Assembly: GCA_016871315.1 (NCBI GenBank)
Contig: VFZE01000048.1
Location: forward strand, 1-41,942
Source: Acidimicrobiia bacterium
Lineage (GTDB): Bacteria > Acidobacteriota > Terriglobia > Bryobacterales > Bryobacteraceae
Direction: 5' to 3'
DNA: 41,942 nucleotides
The first letter of the stretch is position 1; each line of letters begins with the position of its first letter. The notes under the pieces were generated by a model. That model was not told where the DNA came from. It did not search any database and was given only the letters and a program-made list of their open reading frames with translations. This document shows positions 5,339 to 16,401 of the stretch, piece after piece. The position numbers and the translations under genes were made by a program.

Positions 5339-8325
5339 GTGAACCCAACCAAATAGATGCGCCCGCAGAGGCGATAAGCGCGCCGCTGGACCTGGAGGCG
5401 TTGCGCACGCGGCTTTCTTCGGCGCAAGGACCACAGTTCTGGCGGAGCCTGGAGGAGATTGCCGGGACGCCGCAATTCCAGGCGTTTGTGGAGAACGAGT
5501 TCACGCCGGGGACGTCGGAGTGGAGCGATCCGGTGAGCCGGCGGCGGCTGCTGGAGCTGCTGGGCGCGTCGCTAGGGCTGGCGGGACTGACGGCGTGCAC
5601 GCGGCAGCCGGCGGAAAAGATTGTGCCGTATGTGAAGGCTCCGGAGGAGTTCATACCGGGCAAGCCTGTTTACTATGCGACAGCGATTCCGGTGTCCGGA
5701 TACGCGGACGGCGTGCTGGTGGAAAGCCACATGGGCCGGCCGACGAAGGTGGAAGGAAATCCGGAGCACCCGTCGAGCCTGGGGGCAACGGATGTTCTGC
5801 GGCAGGCGGCGGTGCTGGGGCTCTACGACCCGGACCGGTCGCAGGTGGTGACCAGAGAAGGGCGCGTATCGAGCTGGATGAGTTTTGCGGCGGCGGCAGG
5901 GACGCTGCGCGAGAGCCTGCTGTCGAGCAAAGGATACGGGTTCCGGATTCTGACGGAGGCGGTGACGTCGCCATCGCTGGCGGCGGCGATTCGGAATTTG
6001 CTGGCGGAGCTGCCCGGGGCGAAGTGGTGCCAGTTTGAGCCAGTGTCGCGAGCGAATGTGACGGAAGGGTTGCGGCTGGCGTTCGGACGCCCGTTGCAGC
6101 CTGTGTACAAGCTGGACCAGGCGAAGGTAATCGTGTCGCTGGATGCGGACCTGTTCGGCGCCGATCCCGGCGCGGTGCGTTATGCGCGTGATTTCGCGGC
6201 GATGCGCAAGCCGGAAGCAAGCGGCGGGATGAACCGGCTGTACGTGGTGGAGCCGACACCATCGATCACGGGCGGAGCGGCCGATCACCGGTTGGCGCTC
6301 GAAAGTTGCGAGGTGGAGAGTTTCGCGCGGGCGCTGGCGGTGGAGCTGGGAGTTATGGCGGGTCCGGCTCCGGAAGTTTCCCATCCGAGGTGGATTAAGG
6401 CGATCGCGGCGGACTTGAGCAAGCACAAGGGCGCCTGCGTGGTGGCGGCGGGACAATTCCAAGTTCCGGCGGTGCACGCGGTGGTTCATGCGATCAACGC
6501 GGGGCTGGGCAACGCGGGGAACACGGCGACCTACACCGAACCGCTGGAAGCAACGGCCAGCCAGACGCTGCCCGATCTCGTGGAAGAGATGCGCACCAGT
6601 CAGGTGTCAACATTGCTGATGCTGGGTGGCAATCCGTTATACCAGGTTCCTGCGGACCTTGAGTTCACCGAAGCGCTGCGCAAGGTACGGATGCGAATCC
6701 ACCTGGGCGCCTACGACGATGAAACGTCGGCGGTGTGCCACTGGCACATCAACGAAGCGCATGGGCTGGAGAGCTGGGGCGATGCGCGGGCCTACGACGG
6801 CACGGTAACAATCCAACAGCCTCTGATCGCGCCGCTGTACGGCGGCAAGACCGCGCTGGAAGTAGTGGCGGCGCTGGCCGGCCGACCCGGAGCGACGGCG
6901 CACGATCTGGTAAGGGAATACTGGCAGGCGCAGAACAAAGGGATGCTGACCGAGGACGTGTGGCGAAAGCAGCTGCACGACGGCTTTGTGCCAGGCTCTG
7001 CGCTGGCGGCGCAGGCAGTTCCGCTTGCGAAAGATTGGGCGGCGGGGCTGGGATCGCCGGCGAAGACGGAAGGGCTGGAGCTGAATTTCCGCCCGGACGC
7101 GAACGTGCATGACGGACGGTTCGCCAACAACGGCTGGTTGCAGGAGCTGCCGCGTCCGATCACGAAGCTGACATGGGACAACGCGGTGCAGGTGAGCCCG
7201 GAGACGGCGGCGAAGCTGGGCATCCGGAACGAGGATGTGGTGGAGCTGCGGCACGGAGGCCGCACGGTGCACGGGCCCGTATGGATCGTGCCCGGGCAGG
7301 CGGCGAACTCGATCACCGTGCACCTGGGCTACGGACGATGGCGCGGCGGGCGCGTGGCGACGGGAGCGGGATTCAACGCGAACCTGATCCGAACGTCTGG
7401 AACGCCGTGGCACGTGACCGGCGCGCAACTGGCGAAAACAGGCGCGCGGCATGCGCTGGCGTGCACGCAAGACCATCACAGCATGGAAGGGCGCGAACTG
7501 GTGCGGATCGCGGGACTGGAGAAATACCGCAAGGAGCCGGACTTCGCGCAACATGTGGGGCACGGTCCGGTGAAGGAGATGTCTCTGTTCCCCGAGTTTA
7601 AGTACGAGGGCTACAGCTGGGGCATGGCGATCGATTTGAACGCGTGCACGGGTTGCAACGCATGCACGATCGCCTGCCAGGCCGAAAATAACATCGCGGT
7701 GGTAGGCAAGAGCGAAGTCCTGCGCGGGCGCGACATGCACTGGATCCGGATAGACCGGTATTTCGAGGGCAGCCTGGACGCGCCGGAGATCCATCATCAG
7801 CCGTTGACGTGCATGCACTGCGAGAACGCGCCGTGCGAAGTGGTGTGTCCGGTGGCGGCGACGACGCATTCCGAGGAAGGTCTCAATCAGATGACCTATA
7901 ACCGGTGCGTGGGAACGCGCTACTGCGCCAACAACTGTCCGTACAAAGTGCGGCGGTTCAACTTTTTCCTGTACGACGATTGGGAATCGAAGAGCCTGCA
8001 CGGGCTGCGGAATCCGGACGTGACGGTGCGCAGCCGGGGTGTGATGGAAAAGTGCACCTACTGCGTGCAGCGGATCAACGCGGCTCGGATCGAGGCGGAG
8101 CAGGAAGACCGCAAGATCCGCGATGGAGAAGTGGTGACGGCCTGCCAGGCGGTTTGCCCGACGCAGGCGATCGCGTTCGGCGATTTGAACGATCCGGTCA
8201 GCCGTGTGGCGAAGCTGAAGAAGGATTCGCGCAACTACGGCTTGCTGACGGAGCTGAACACGCGGCCGAGGACGACGTACCTGGCCAAGGTGCGGAATGC
8301 GAATCCGGAGTTGGAGAAGGCATAG
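5335..8325 (+). CDS. actB: ActB, fused molybdopterin-oxidoreductase-like and Fe-S subunit of alternative complex III
   Basis: A protein of 996 residues. I start it at ATG 5335, which overlaps the actA stop; a longer open frame extends upstream but lies inside actA. RRRLLELLGASLGLAGLTAC at about 63-82 resembles a Tat signal. The next 650 residues resemble a molybdopterin oxidoreductase but are known in this family to have lost the cofactor. The C-terminal domain carries the cubane motifs CTGCNACTIAC at about 770, CMHCENAPCEVVCP at about 825, CVGTRYCANNCP at about 857, and CTYC/CQAVCP at about 907-940. That would fit three 4Fe-4S and one 3Fe-4S cluster. Fusion of the ActB1 and ActB2 parts is normal for the complex. 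It passes electrons from quinol to ActA and ActE. Confidence 0.93.
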   Translation: MSEPNQIDAPAEAISAPLDLEALRTRLSSAQGPQFWRSLEEIAGTPQFQAFVENEFTPGTSEWSDPVSRRRLLELLGASLGLAGLTACTRQPAEKIVPYVKAPEEFIPGKPVYYATAIPVSGYADGVLVESHMGRPTKVEGNPEHPSSLGATDVLRQAAVLGLYDPDRSQVVTREGRVSSWMSFAAAAGTLRESLLSSKGYGFRILTEAVTSPSLAAAIRNLLAELPGAKWCQFEPVSRANVTEGLRLAFGRPLQPVYKLDQAKVIVSLDADLFGADPGAVRYARDFAAMRKPEASGGMNRLYVVEPTPSITGGAADHRLALESCEVESFARALAVELGVMAGPAPEVSHPRWIKAIAADLSKHKGACVVAAGQFQVPAVHAVVHAINAGLGNAGNTATYTEPLEATASQTLPDLVEEMRTSQVSTLLMLGGNPLYQVPADLEFTEALRKVRMRIHLGAYDDETSAVCHWHINEAHGLESWGDARAYDGTVTIQQPLIAPLYGGKTALEVVAALAGRPGATAHDLVREYWQAQNKGMLTEDVWRKQLHDGFVPGSALAAQAVPLAKDWAAGLGSPAKTEGLELNFRPDANVHDGRFANNGWLQELPRPITKLTWDNAVQVSPETAAKLGIRNEDVVELRHGGRTVHGPVWIVPGQAANSITVHLGYGRWRGGRVATGAGFNANLIRTSGTPWHVTGAQLAKTGARHALACTQDHHSMEGRELVRIAGLEKYRKEPDFAQHVGHGPVKEMSLFPEFKYEGYSWGMAIDLNACTGCNACTIACQAENNIAVVGKSEVLRGRDMHWIRIDRYFEGSLDAPEIHHQPLTCMHCENAPCEVVCPVAATTHSEEGLNQMTYNRCVGTRYCANNCPYKVRRFNFFLYDDWESKSLHGLRNPDVTVRSRGVMEKCTYCVQRINAARIEAEQEDRKIRDGEVVTACQAVCPTQAIAFGDLNDPVSRVAKLKKDSRNYGLLTELNTRPRTTYLAKVRNANPELEKA

Positions 8326-8326
8326 G

Positions 8327-9712
8327 ATGGAGCACGACGAGCAACAACCATCCAAAGCGGTGGACACCGAATACGAGGTAATCGAGCCGGGGCATAGCTA
8401 TCGGTCGGTTACGGACCACATCAGCGCGATCGTGCTGACGCGCAAGACACCGAAGACGTGGCTGATCGGGTTCGGGGTATCGTTCATGGTGCTGTCGCTG
8501 CTGCTCATGAGCCTCGGCGGGCTGCTGGTGAAGGGCATCGGGTTGTGGGGCGTGAACCAGCCGGTTGGCTGGGGCTTCGACATCATTAACTTTGTGTGGT
8601 GGATCGGGATCGGGCACGCTGGCACACTGATTTCGGCGATTCTGCTGCTGTTGCGGCAGGACTGGCGGACCTCGATCAACCGGTTCGCCGAGGCGATGAC
8701 GCTGTTCGCGGTGGCGTGCGCGGGGATTTACCCTGTGTTTCACACGGGCCGGCCGTGGCTGGCCTACTGGCTGTTCCCGTATCCGAACACGATGGGGACG
8801 TGGCCACAGGTGCTGAGTCCGCTGGTGTGGGACGTGTTCGCGGTGTCGACCTACGCAACGGTATCGGCGCTGTTCTGGTACGTTGGCATGATTCCCGACC
8901 TGGCGACGCTGCGCGACCGCGCGCGCGCCAAGGGCGCGAAGATCTTCTACGGGATGCTAGCGATGGGCTGGCGCGGCTCGGCGCGGCACTGGGCGCGTTA
9001 TGAGACCGCCTCGCTGCTGCTGGCCGGTTTGGCGACGCCGCTGGTGATATCGGTGCACACGGTGGTGAGTTTCGACTTCGCGGTGGGCATCATTCCGGGC
9101 TGGCACGCGACGATTTTCCCGCCGTACTTTGTGGCGGGAGCGATTTTCGCCGGGTTTGCGATGGTGCTGACGCTGTCGATTCCGCTGCGTGTGTTCTACA
9201 AGCTCGAGGATTTTATTACCAACCGGCACCTGGACAACATGGCCAAGGTGATGCTGGCGACGGGGCTGATCGTGGGCTACGGGTACATGATGGAGACGTT
9301 CATGGCCTGGTACAGCGGCAACCCGTATGAGAGCTTCCTGATGAAGAACCGGTTCTCCGGGCCGTACATGTGGTTCTATTGGGCGTTGATCACCTGCAAC
9401 GTGCTGGCGCCGCAGATCCTATGGTGGCGGCGGTTCCGGCGCAACGTGACGATGCTGTTCGTGGTGTCGATCATCGTGAGCATCGGCATGTGGCTGGAGC
9501 GGTTCATCATCATTCCGGTGAGCCTGCACCGCGACTTCCTGCCGTCGAGCTGGGGCATGTACTGGCCGACATCGTGGGACTGGATGACGTTTATCGGGAC
9601 GCTGGGGCTTTTTGCCTCGCTGATGTTCATCTTCCTGCGGCTGCTGCCGATGATTTCGATTTTTGAGATGCGCACGATTGTGCCGCCGGCGGAAGGGAGG
9701 TCGAAAGAATGA
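8327..9712 (+). CDS. actC: ActC, NrfD/PsrC-like quinol-binding membrane subunit
   Basis: A protein of 461 residues starting at ATG 8327, one base after the actB stop. After a soluble N-terminus it shows about ten hydrophobic helices, as in NrfD/polysulfide-reductase membrane subunits. In alternative complex III this subunit holds the periplasmic-side quinol site next to the 3Fe-4S cluster of ActB and is proposed to conduct protons. YRSVTDHISA, PVGWGFDIINFVWWIGIGHAGTL and a later GWHATIFPPYFVAGAIFAG are typical family segments. The stop overlaps the actD start as ATGA (9709-9712). ActF is its paralogue in the same operon. Confidence 0.92.
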   Translation: MEHDEQQPSKAVDTEYEVIEPGHSYRSVTDHISAIVLTRKTPKTWLIGFGVSFMVLSLLLMSLGGLLVKGIGLWGVNQPVGWGFDIINFVWWIGIGHAGTLISAILLLLRQDWRTSINRFAEAMTLFAVACAGIYPVFHTGRPWLAYWLFPYPNTMGTWPQVLSPLVWDVFAVSTYATVSALFWYVGMIPDLATLRDRARAKGAKIFYGMLAMGWRGSARHWARYETASLLLAGLATPLVISVHTVVSFDFAVGIIPGWHATIFPPYFVAGAIFAGFAMVLTLSIPLRVFYKLEDFITNRHLDNMAKVMLATGLIVGYGYMMETFMAWYSGNPYESFLMKNRFSGPYMWFYWALITCNVLAPQILWWRRFRRNVTMLFVVSIIVSIGMWLERFIIIPVSLHRDFLPSSWGMYWPTSWDWMTFIGTLGLFASLMFIFLRLLPMISIFEMRTIVPPAEGRSKE

Positions 9713-10260
9713 GCGACTTCCACGCGGCAAAAGGACGGCTGTACGGATTGATGGCGGAGTTTGACAACCGGTATGACCTGCTGGAAGCGGCGAAGGCGTC
9801 GTACGCGGCGGGCTACCGGAAGATGGATGCGTTTTCGCCGATGCCGATTCATGGCCTGGATGAAGCGATCGGGTTCAAGGACCGTGCAATGCCGCTGCTG
9901 GTGCTGCTGGGCGGAGTTGTCGGGTGCCTCGGCGGGTTCGGGCTGATGTACTTCATCACCGTGATCGCTTATCCGATGAATGTGGGCGGACGGCCGCACT
10001 TCAGCTGGCCGGCCTATATTCCGCCGACGTTTGAGACGACGATTTTGTGCGCGGCGTTCGCGGCGGTGTTCGGGATGCTGGCACTCAACGGGCTGCCGCG
10101 GCCGCACCATCCGGTATTCAGCGTGAAACGGTTTGCGCTGGCGAGCCGGGACCGGTTCTTCCTGCTCATCGAGGCACGCGATCCGCTGTTTCATGTGGAG
10201 GCGACGCGCCAGTTCCTGGAGGCGCAGCACGCCAAGGAGGTGGAAGAGGTTGAGCGCTAA
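9709..10260 (+). CDS. actD: ActD, DUF3341 membrane subunit of alternative complex III
   Basis: A protein of 183 residues matching the DUF3341 layout: a soluble N-terminal domain (LYGLMAEFDNRYDLLEAA), then FSPMPIHGLDEAIG, and two transmembrane helices at about 63-88 and 109-127, then a short cytoplasmic tail ending VEEVER. In solved complexes ActD packs against ActC and ActF and contains no cofactors. The ATG overlaps the actC stop, and its own last 11 bases overlap the start region of actE, so translation is probably coupled on both sides. Confidence 0.9.
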   Translation: MSDFHAAKGRLYGLMAEFDNRYDLLEAAKASYAAGYRKMDAFSPMPIHGLDEAIGFKDRAMPLLVLLGGVVGCLGGFGLMYFITVIAYPMNVGGRPHFSWPAYIPPTFETTILCAAFAAVFGMLALNGLPRPHHPVFSVKRFALASRDRFFLLIEARDPLFHVEATRQFLEAQHAKEVEEVER

Positions 10261-10825
10261 AACATGGCTCCCCCTGCTGGCTCTGGCGGCGCTGACCGGT
10301 TGCCGGCAGGATATGCATGATCCGCCGCGGTACCGTGCGCAGGGGTCGAGCGACTTTTTTTCCGACGGGCGGGTGAACCGGCCGGTGGTGGAAGGAACGG
10401 TAGCGCGCGGGCAGCTGCGCGCGGACACGAAGTTCTACCAGGGGCGCGAGGGCGGCGAGTTTGTGAAGACGCTTCCGGTGGAATTGACCAAGGATTTGGT
10501 GAAGCGGGGCCAGGAACGCTACAACATCTACTGCAGCCCGTGCCACGGCATGGTGGGAGACGGGGAAGGCATGGTGGTGCAGCGGGGCTTCCGGCATCCG
10601 CCGTCGTTTCACCTGGAGCGGATGAGGGAACTGCCGGTGGGCCACTACTATGACGTGATCACCAACGGGTTCGGCGCGATGTCGAGCTACGCGTCGCGGA
10701 TCCCGGTGAAGGACCGTTGGGCGATTGTGGCCTACGTGCGGGCGCTGCAATTGTCGCAGAACGCAACGATGCAGGACGTGCCGGAAGCCGAGCGCGGCAA
10801 GCTGAGCCAGGAGGGCCGGCAATGA
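10250..10825 (+). CDS. actE: ActE, monohaem cytochrome c lipoprotein of alternative complex III
   Basis: A protein of 191 residues. I choose TTG 10250 as start because it gives an intact lipoprotein signal (MSAKTWLPLLALAALTGC, lipobox LTGC, Cys18) and follows AGGTGGAAGAGG; a longer frame upstream lies inside actD. One haem site CSPCH is at 95-99 in the context RYNIYCSPCHGMVGDG, and a distal Met is likely in NGFGAMSSY. The lipid anchor and haem fit the exit cytochrome of alternative complex III, which hands electrons to the oxidase. The stop overlaps actF as ATGA at 10822-10825. Confidence 0.92.
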   Translation: MSAKTWLPLLALAALTGCRQDMHDPPRYRAQGSSDFFSDGRVNRPVVEGTVARGQLRADTKFYQGREGGEFVKTLPVELTKDLVKRGQERYNIYCSPCHGMVGDGEGMVVQRGFRHPPSFHLERMRELPVGHYYDVITNGFGAMSSYASRIPVKDRWAIVAYVRALQLSQNATMQDVPEAERGKLSQEGRQ

Positions 10826-11973
10826 CGGCGGAGAGGCTGAGCGGCATGAGAAACAAGGCGCTGATTGCGGGCGCGGCCGCGCTGGCGGTGACGGCGGCCG
10901 GGATGGCCGCGAATCCGGACCAGTTCTGGCGCAGCTATCTGCTGGGGTTCCTCTATTGGGCCGGGGTACCGGTGGGATGCCTGGCGCTGCTGATGCTGCA
11001 TCATTTGGTGGGCGGCGGCTGGGGCATCGTGATCCGGCGGACGCTGGAGGCGGGGACGCGGACGTTGCCGCTGGTGGCGGTGCTGATTCTACCGGTGCTG
11101 ATGAATATACCGCGGCTCTATTTGTGGGCGCAGCCTGACAAGGTGGCGCACGATGAGCTGTTGAAGCACAAGGCTCCGTACTTGAACACGCCGTTCTTTT
11201 TGGGCCGGACGGCCTTCTATTTCGCGGTGTGGATGGCGCTGGCGTGGCTGCTGAACAAGTATTCCGACGGGCAGGAGAAGTCGCAATCCGACGGCACGTG
11301 GAAGCCGAAGCTGCAACTGGTGAGCGGACTGGGCCTGCTGTTGTACGGGCTGACGGCGACGTTCGCCTCGGTGGACTGGGTGATGTCGCTGGACCCGCAC
11401 TGGTTTTCGACGATTTACGGCGTGATGTTCATGGTGGGCGGCGCGCTGACCGCGATGAGTTTTGTGATCGTGGTAATGTCGCGGCTGGTGCGGAGCGAGC
11501 CGATGGCGGCCCTGATGAAGCCGAACCATTTTCACGATCTGGGGAACCTGATGTTCGCCTTCGTGATGCTGTGGGCCTACGTTTCGTTCTCGCAGTACCT
11601 GATTATCTGGAGCGGCAATTTGCCGGAGGAGATTCCCTGGTACCTGCACCGGTTCCACGGCGCGTGGGGCTACGTGGCGGTGGCGCTGCTGCTGTTCCAT
11701 TTCGCGCTGCCATTCGTGCTGCTGCTGCTGCGGACGATCAAGAGGAAAGCGCAGGTTCTGGCGGCGGTGGCGATCGGGATGCTCATCATGCGCCTGGTGG
11801 ACATGGCCTGGGTGGTGACGCCGAGCTTCCACGGAGAGCATATTTCGCTGCACTGGATGGACGTGACGGCGCCGGTGGGAATCGGCGGTCTTTGGGTGGC
11901 GTTTTTCCTGACGCAGCTGAGCCGCAGGACGCTGGAGCCGGTGGAGGCGCATCTATTGGAAGGAGGCCACTAG
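10822..11973 (+). CDS. actF: ActF, second NrfD-like membrane subunit of alternative complex III
   Basis: A protein of 383 residues from ATG 10822 (ATGA overlap with actE). It is highly hydrophobic with about ten helices. Family segments include FWRSYLLGFLYWAGVPVGCL, LMLHHLVGGGWG and ATFASVDWVMSLDPHWFSTIYG. ActF is a paralogue of ActC without a known quinol site and is thought to contribute to proton movement. The next gene begins four bases later. Confidence 0.92.
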   Translation: MTAERLSGMRNKALIAGAAALAVTAAGMAANPDQFWRSYLLGFLYWAGVPVGCLALLMLHHLVGGGWGIVIRRTLEAGTRTLPLVAVLILPVLMNIPRLYLWAQPDKVAHDELLKHKAPYLNTPFFLGRTAFYFAVWMALAWLLNKYSDGQEKSQSDGTWKPKLQLVSGLGLLLYGLTATFASVDWVMSLDPHWFSTIYGVMFMVGGALTAMSFVIVVMSRLVRSEPMAALMKPNHFHDLGNLMFAFVMLWAYVSFSQYLIIWSGNLPEEIPWYLHRFHGAWGYVAVALLLFHFALPFVLLLLRTIKRKAQVLAAVAIGMLIMRLVDMAWVVTPSFHGEHISLHWMDVTAPVGIGGLWVAFFLTQLSRRTLEPVEAHLLEGGH

Positions 11974-11977
11974 GATC

Positions 11978-12340
11978 ATGACAGGACAGCATGAAAAGAC
12001 CGACGTACATGTGCCGAGCATCAACTGGTTTCTAGTCGGCCTGTTCGGGCTGATCGCGGTTTCGCTCGCGCTGATGTGGGTGATGTTCGCCTGGCTGGCC
12101 AGGCAGGAAGAGCAGGCGCCGCGGCCGACGCTGATGGAGGCGCAGCGGGTGCTGCCGCCGGCCCCACGGCTGCAGGTGAGCAATACGCAAGACCTGGATG
12201 CGTTAAGGGCGCGGGGCACCAAGGCGCTCACGAGTTACGGATGGGTGAGGCAGGAAACGGGGATCGTGCGGATTCCCGTGGAGCGCGCCATGGATCTGGT
12301 TGTGGAGCGCGGAGTGGCGGCGCCGGAGAAGAAGAAATGA
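11978..12340 (+). CDS. small membrane protein of the ACIII/caa3 operon, function unknown
   Basis: A protein of 120 residues with one transmembrane helix at about 17-42 and an outside domain. The domain contains PRLQVSNTQDLDALRARGTKALTSYGWV, followed by GIVRIPVERAMDLVVERG. I recognise this as a conserved pattern (LxxYGWVD...GxxRIPIxRAMxLLxxRG) in small proteins encoded between actF and the sco/cox genes in several phyla, but I know no tested function. It lies 4 nt after actF and its stop overlaps the sco start as ATGA. An assembly or linking role in an ACIII-caa3 supercomplex is inference. Confidence 0.8.
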   Translation: MTGQHEKTDVHVPSINWFLVGLFGLIAVSLALMWVMFAWLARQEEQAPRPTLMEAQRVLPPAPRLQVSNTQDLDALRARGTKALTSYGWVRQETGIVRIPVERAMDLVVERGVAAPEKKK

Positions 12341-13185
12341 AACAGCTGCTGTCGGTACTTTGCGTGGCGGCGCTGTGGGCGGGTCCGAAGATTCCGCCTT
12401 CGTCGCTGGTGAACCGCGACCTGGCGATGCCGGAGATGCTGAAGCAGGTGGGGATTGAGCAGAAACTGAACTCGCAGATTCCGATGGAGGCCGAGTTCAC
12501 CGATTCGCATGGCATCAACAAGCCGCTGCGGCAGTGGATGAATGGGCGCCCGGCGGTGCTGCTGCTGGTCTATTACGAATGCCCGATGCTGTGCGGAATG
12601 GAGCTGAACGGATTGCTGCGCGCTCTGCGGGCACTGCCGCTGACGGCGGGCAAGGAATTCGATGTTCTGACGGTGAGTTTTGATCCGAAGGACACGCCGA
12701 AGACGGCGGCGGCCAAGCGCGGAGATTATCTGCAGATGTACCGGCGTCCGGAGGGCGCCACGGGATGGCACTTTCTGACGGGCGGCGAAGCGGAGATCAA
12801 GAAGCTGACCAGCGCGGTGGGCTACGGCTACCAGCTGGACGCAAACACGGGCCAGTGGGCGCATGCCAGCGGCATCATGGTTCTGACGCCCGAGGGGCGC
12901 GTATCGAAATATTTTTACGGCGTCGAATATTCGGCGCGCGATTTGCGGCTCGGGCTGGTTGAGGCCGGCCGCGGGAAGATCGGCACGATTGCCGATCAAT
13001 TCTTACTGTTCTGTTATCACTACGATCCTTCCACCGGGAAATACGGCATGGTGGTTTTGAACATCGTGCGGGCGGGAGGGATCCTGACGGTGCTGGGAAT
13101 ACTCGCCTTCTGGTGGGTGATGCACCGGCGAGGAAAGCAAGGAAAGCTAAATCAAGATGTGGACAGGGTTCCCGTTATTTCCTGA
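12337..13185 (+). CDS. SCO1/SenC family copper chaperone for cytochrome oxidase
   Basis: A protein of 282 residues with a short N-terminal signal, a thioredoxin-like domain and a C-terminal membrane helix (about 243-265). The copper site is visible as CPMLC at 82-86 and a histidine in AHASGIMVL near 172, matching the CxxxC/His site of Sco proteins. Sco delivers copper to, or reduces, the CuA centre of oxidase subunit II, which is encoded immediately downstream. The start overlaps the previous stop (12337-12340), and the last 29 bases overlap coxB. The C-terminal rather than N-terminal anchor is often seen in Sco genes of act/cox operons. Confidence 0.9.
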   Translation: MKQLLSVLCVAALWAGPKIPPSSLVNRDLAMPEMLKQVGIEQKLNSQIPMEAEFTDSHGINKPLRQWMNGRPAVLLLVYYECPMLCGMELNGLLRALRALPLTAGKEFDVLTVSFDPKDTPKTAAAKRGDYLQMYRRPEGATGWHFLTGGEAEIKKLTSAVGYGYQLDANTGQWAHASGIMVLTPEGRVSKYFYGVEYSARDLRLGLVEAGRGKIGTIADQFLLFCYHYDPSTGKYGMVVLNIVRAGGILTVLGILAFWWVMHRRGKQGKLNQDVDRVPVIS

Positions 13186-14103
13186 AGCGGCTTCGACGAT
13201 CGCCAGCGGAGTGGACCTGCTGTACCTGTTTCTAGTGGTGGTCAGCGTGGTGTTCTCGGTGGGGATCTTCGGCGCCATCTTCTACTTTGCGCTGCGGTAT
13301 CAGCGCAAGACGCAGGATGAGGTTCCGGAGCCGATCCATGGCTCGATGATCCTGGAGATCACCTGGTCGGTTGTGCCGTTCCTCATTCTGATGGTGATGT
13401 TCGGGTGGGGCACAGCGGTGTTTTTCCGGAATTTCCATCCGCCGGAAGGGGCGACGGAGATTTTCGTGACCGGCAAGCAATGGATGTGGAAGCTGCAGCA
13501 TCCGGAAGGCCAGCGCGAAATCAACGAACTACATGTACCGGTGGGCCGCGCGGTGAAATTGACGATGGCGACCGAGGACGTGATCCACAGTTTCTACATA
13601 CCGGCGTTCCGGGTGAAGAAGGATGTGGTTCCGGGAATGTACACGACGATGTGGTTTGAACCGACGAAGGTGGGCAAGTACCACCTGTTCTGCGCGGAAT
13701 ACTGTGGGAACCAGCATTCGGGGATGATCGGCACGGTGTACGTGATGGCGCCGCCTGACTACGAGGCATGGCTGGCGGGTGCGCCGCGCGGGGAGACGAT
13801 GTCGCAGGCGGGCGAGAGGCTGTTCCAGCGGCTGGGATGCCACACTTGCCACGCGGCGGACCGCCCGGGGCGCGGACCGGTGCTGGAGAAGGTGTTCGGC
13901 TCCACCGTGCTGCTGGCCGATGGGAAGAAGGTAGTGGCGGATGAAATGTATCTGCGGGAATCGATCCTGCGGCCTGGCGCGAAGGTGGTGGCGGGCTTCA
14001 AGACGCAGATGCCGACGTTTCAAGGACAGATCAGCGAAGAAGGGCTGATGCAGATCATCGCCTACATCAAGTCGCTGGAATCGAAAGAAAGGACGACGAC
14101 GCA

Positions 14104-14107
<4 letters not shown>
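13157..14107 (+). CDS. coxB: caa3-type cytochrome c oxidase subunit II with fused cytochrome c
   Basis: A protein of 316 residues. Two membrane helices (about 20-46 and 66-90) precede a cupredoxin domain with the full CuA ligand set: His144, Cys179, Glu181, Cys183, His187 and Met190 (HSFYIPAFR and [12 protein letters not shown]). After about residue 215 comes a fused cytochrome c domain with the haem site CHTCH at 228-232. That fusion defines the caa3 class and lets the oxidase take electrons directly from alternative complex III. It begins inside the sco gene, and its stop overlaps coxA as ATGA (14104-14107). Confidence 0.95.
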
Positions 14108-15741
<1,634 letters not shown>

Positions 15742-16401
15742 ATGAGTGATCATTCCTCCCACGGCTCCGGACTGGCGCACCAATTCGACGACCTGGACCA
15801 GCAGCTGGATGCCACGACATTGGGCATGTGGCTGTTTCTTGCGCAGGAGATCATGTTCTTCGGCGGCCTCTTTGCCGCCTATACGATCTACCGCAACTGG
15901 CATCCGGAGGCGTTCGCGGAGGCGAGCCATCATCTGGACATCAAGCTGGGCGGTTTCAACACGGTGGTTCTGATCTTCAGTTCGCTGACGATGGCGCTGG
16001 GCGTGCGGGCGGCGCAGATGGGCAAGAACAAGGCAGTGTTCAACTACCTGTTCGCGACGTTCATGCTGGGCAACGTGTTTCTGGTGGTGAAGGCGTTCGA
16101 GTATCACCATAAGTGGGTGGAAGGGCTGATCCCTGGGCCGTGGTTCCGGTTTGAGGGATCCACGGACCCGGCGGTGCAGATGTTCTTCAACCTGTACTTC
16201 GCGATGACGGGGATGCACGCGCTCCACATGATCATCGGCGGAGGACTGCTGATCTATTTCATGGTGCAGGCGCGGAAGAACCGCTATCACGAGGGATACT
16301 ACGGACCGGTGGAGATCATGGGGCTGTACTGGCACTTCGTGGACATTGTGTGGATCTTCCTGTTCCCGCTGCTATATCTGTTGGGGTTGCACAACTCATG
16401 A
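15742..16401 (+). CDS. coxC: cytochrome c oxidase subunit III
   Basis: A protein of 219 residues with the five-helix pattern of bacterial subunit III lacking the first two helices. Recognisable segments are LGMWLFLAQEIMFFGGLFAAYTIYR, MTGMHALHMIIGG and the C-terminal YWHFVDIVWIFLFPLLYL. The glutamate in AQEIMFFGG is conserved in the family. It stabilises subunit I during turnover. The ATG follows the coxA stop without a gap, and the TGA overlaps the coxD start (16398-16401). Confidence 0.94.
   Translation: MSDHSSHGSGLAHQFDDLDQQLDATTLGMWLFLAQEIMFFGGLFAAYTIYRNWHPEAFAEASHHLDIKLGGFNTVVLIFSSLTMALGVRAAQMGKNKAVFNYLFATFMLGNVFLVVKAFEYHHKWVEGLIPGPWFRFEGSTDPAVQMFFNLYFAMTGMHALHMIIGGGLLIYFMVQARKNRYHEGYYGPVEIMGLYWHFVDIVWIFLFPLLYLLGLHNS

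Noticed and set aside
6637-8367. Minus-strand open frame of 576 codons opposite actB
   Set aside because: Arg/His-rich translation with no family resemblance, a typical antisense shadow of a high-GC gene; actB on the other strand has full motif support.
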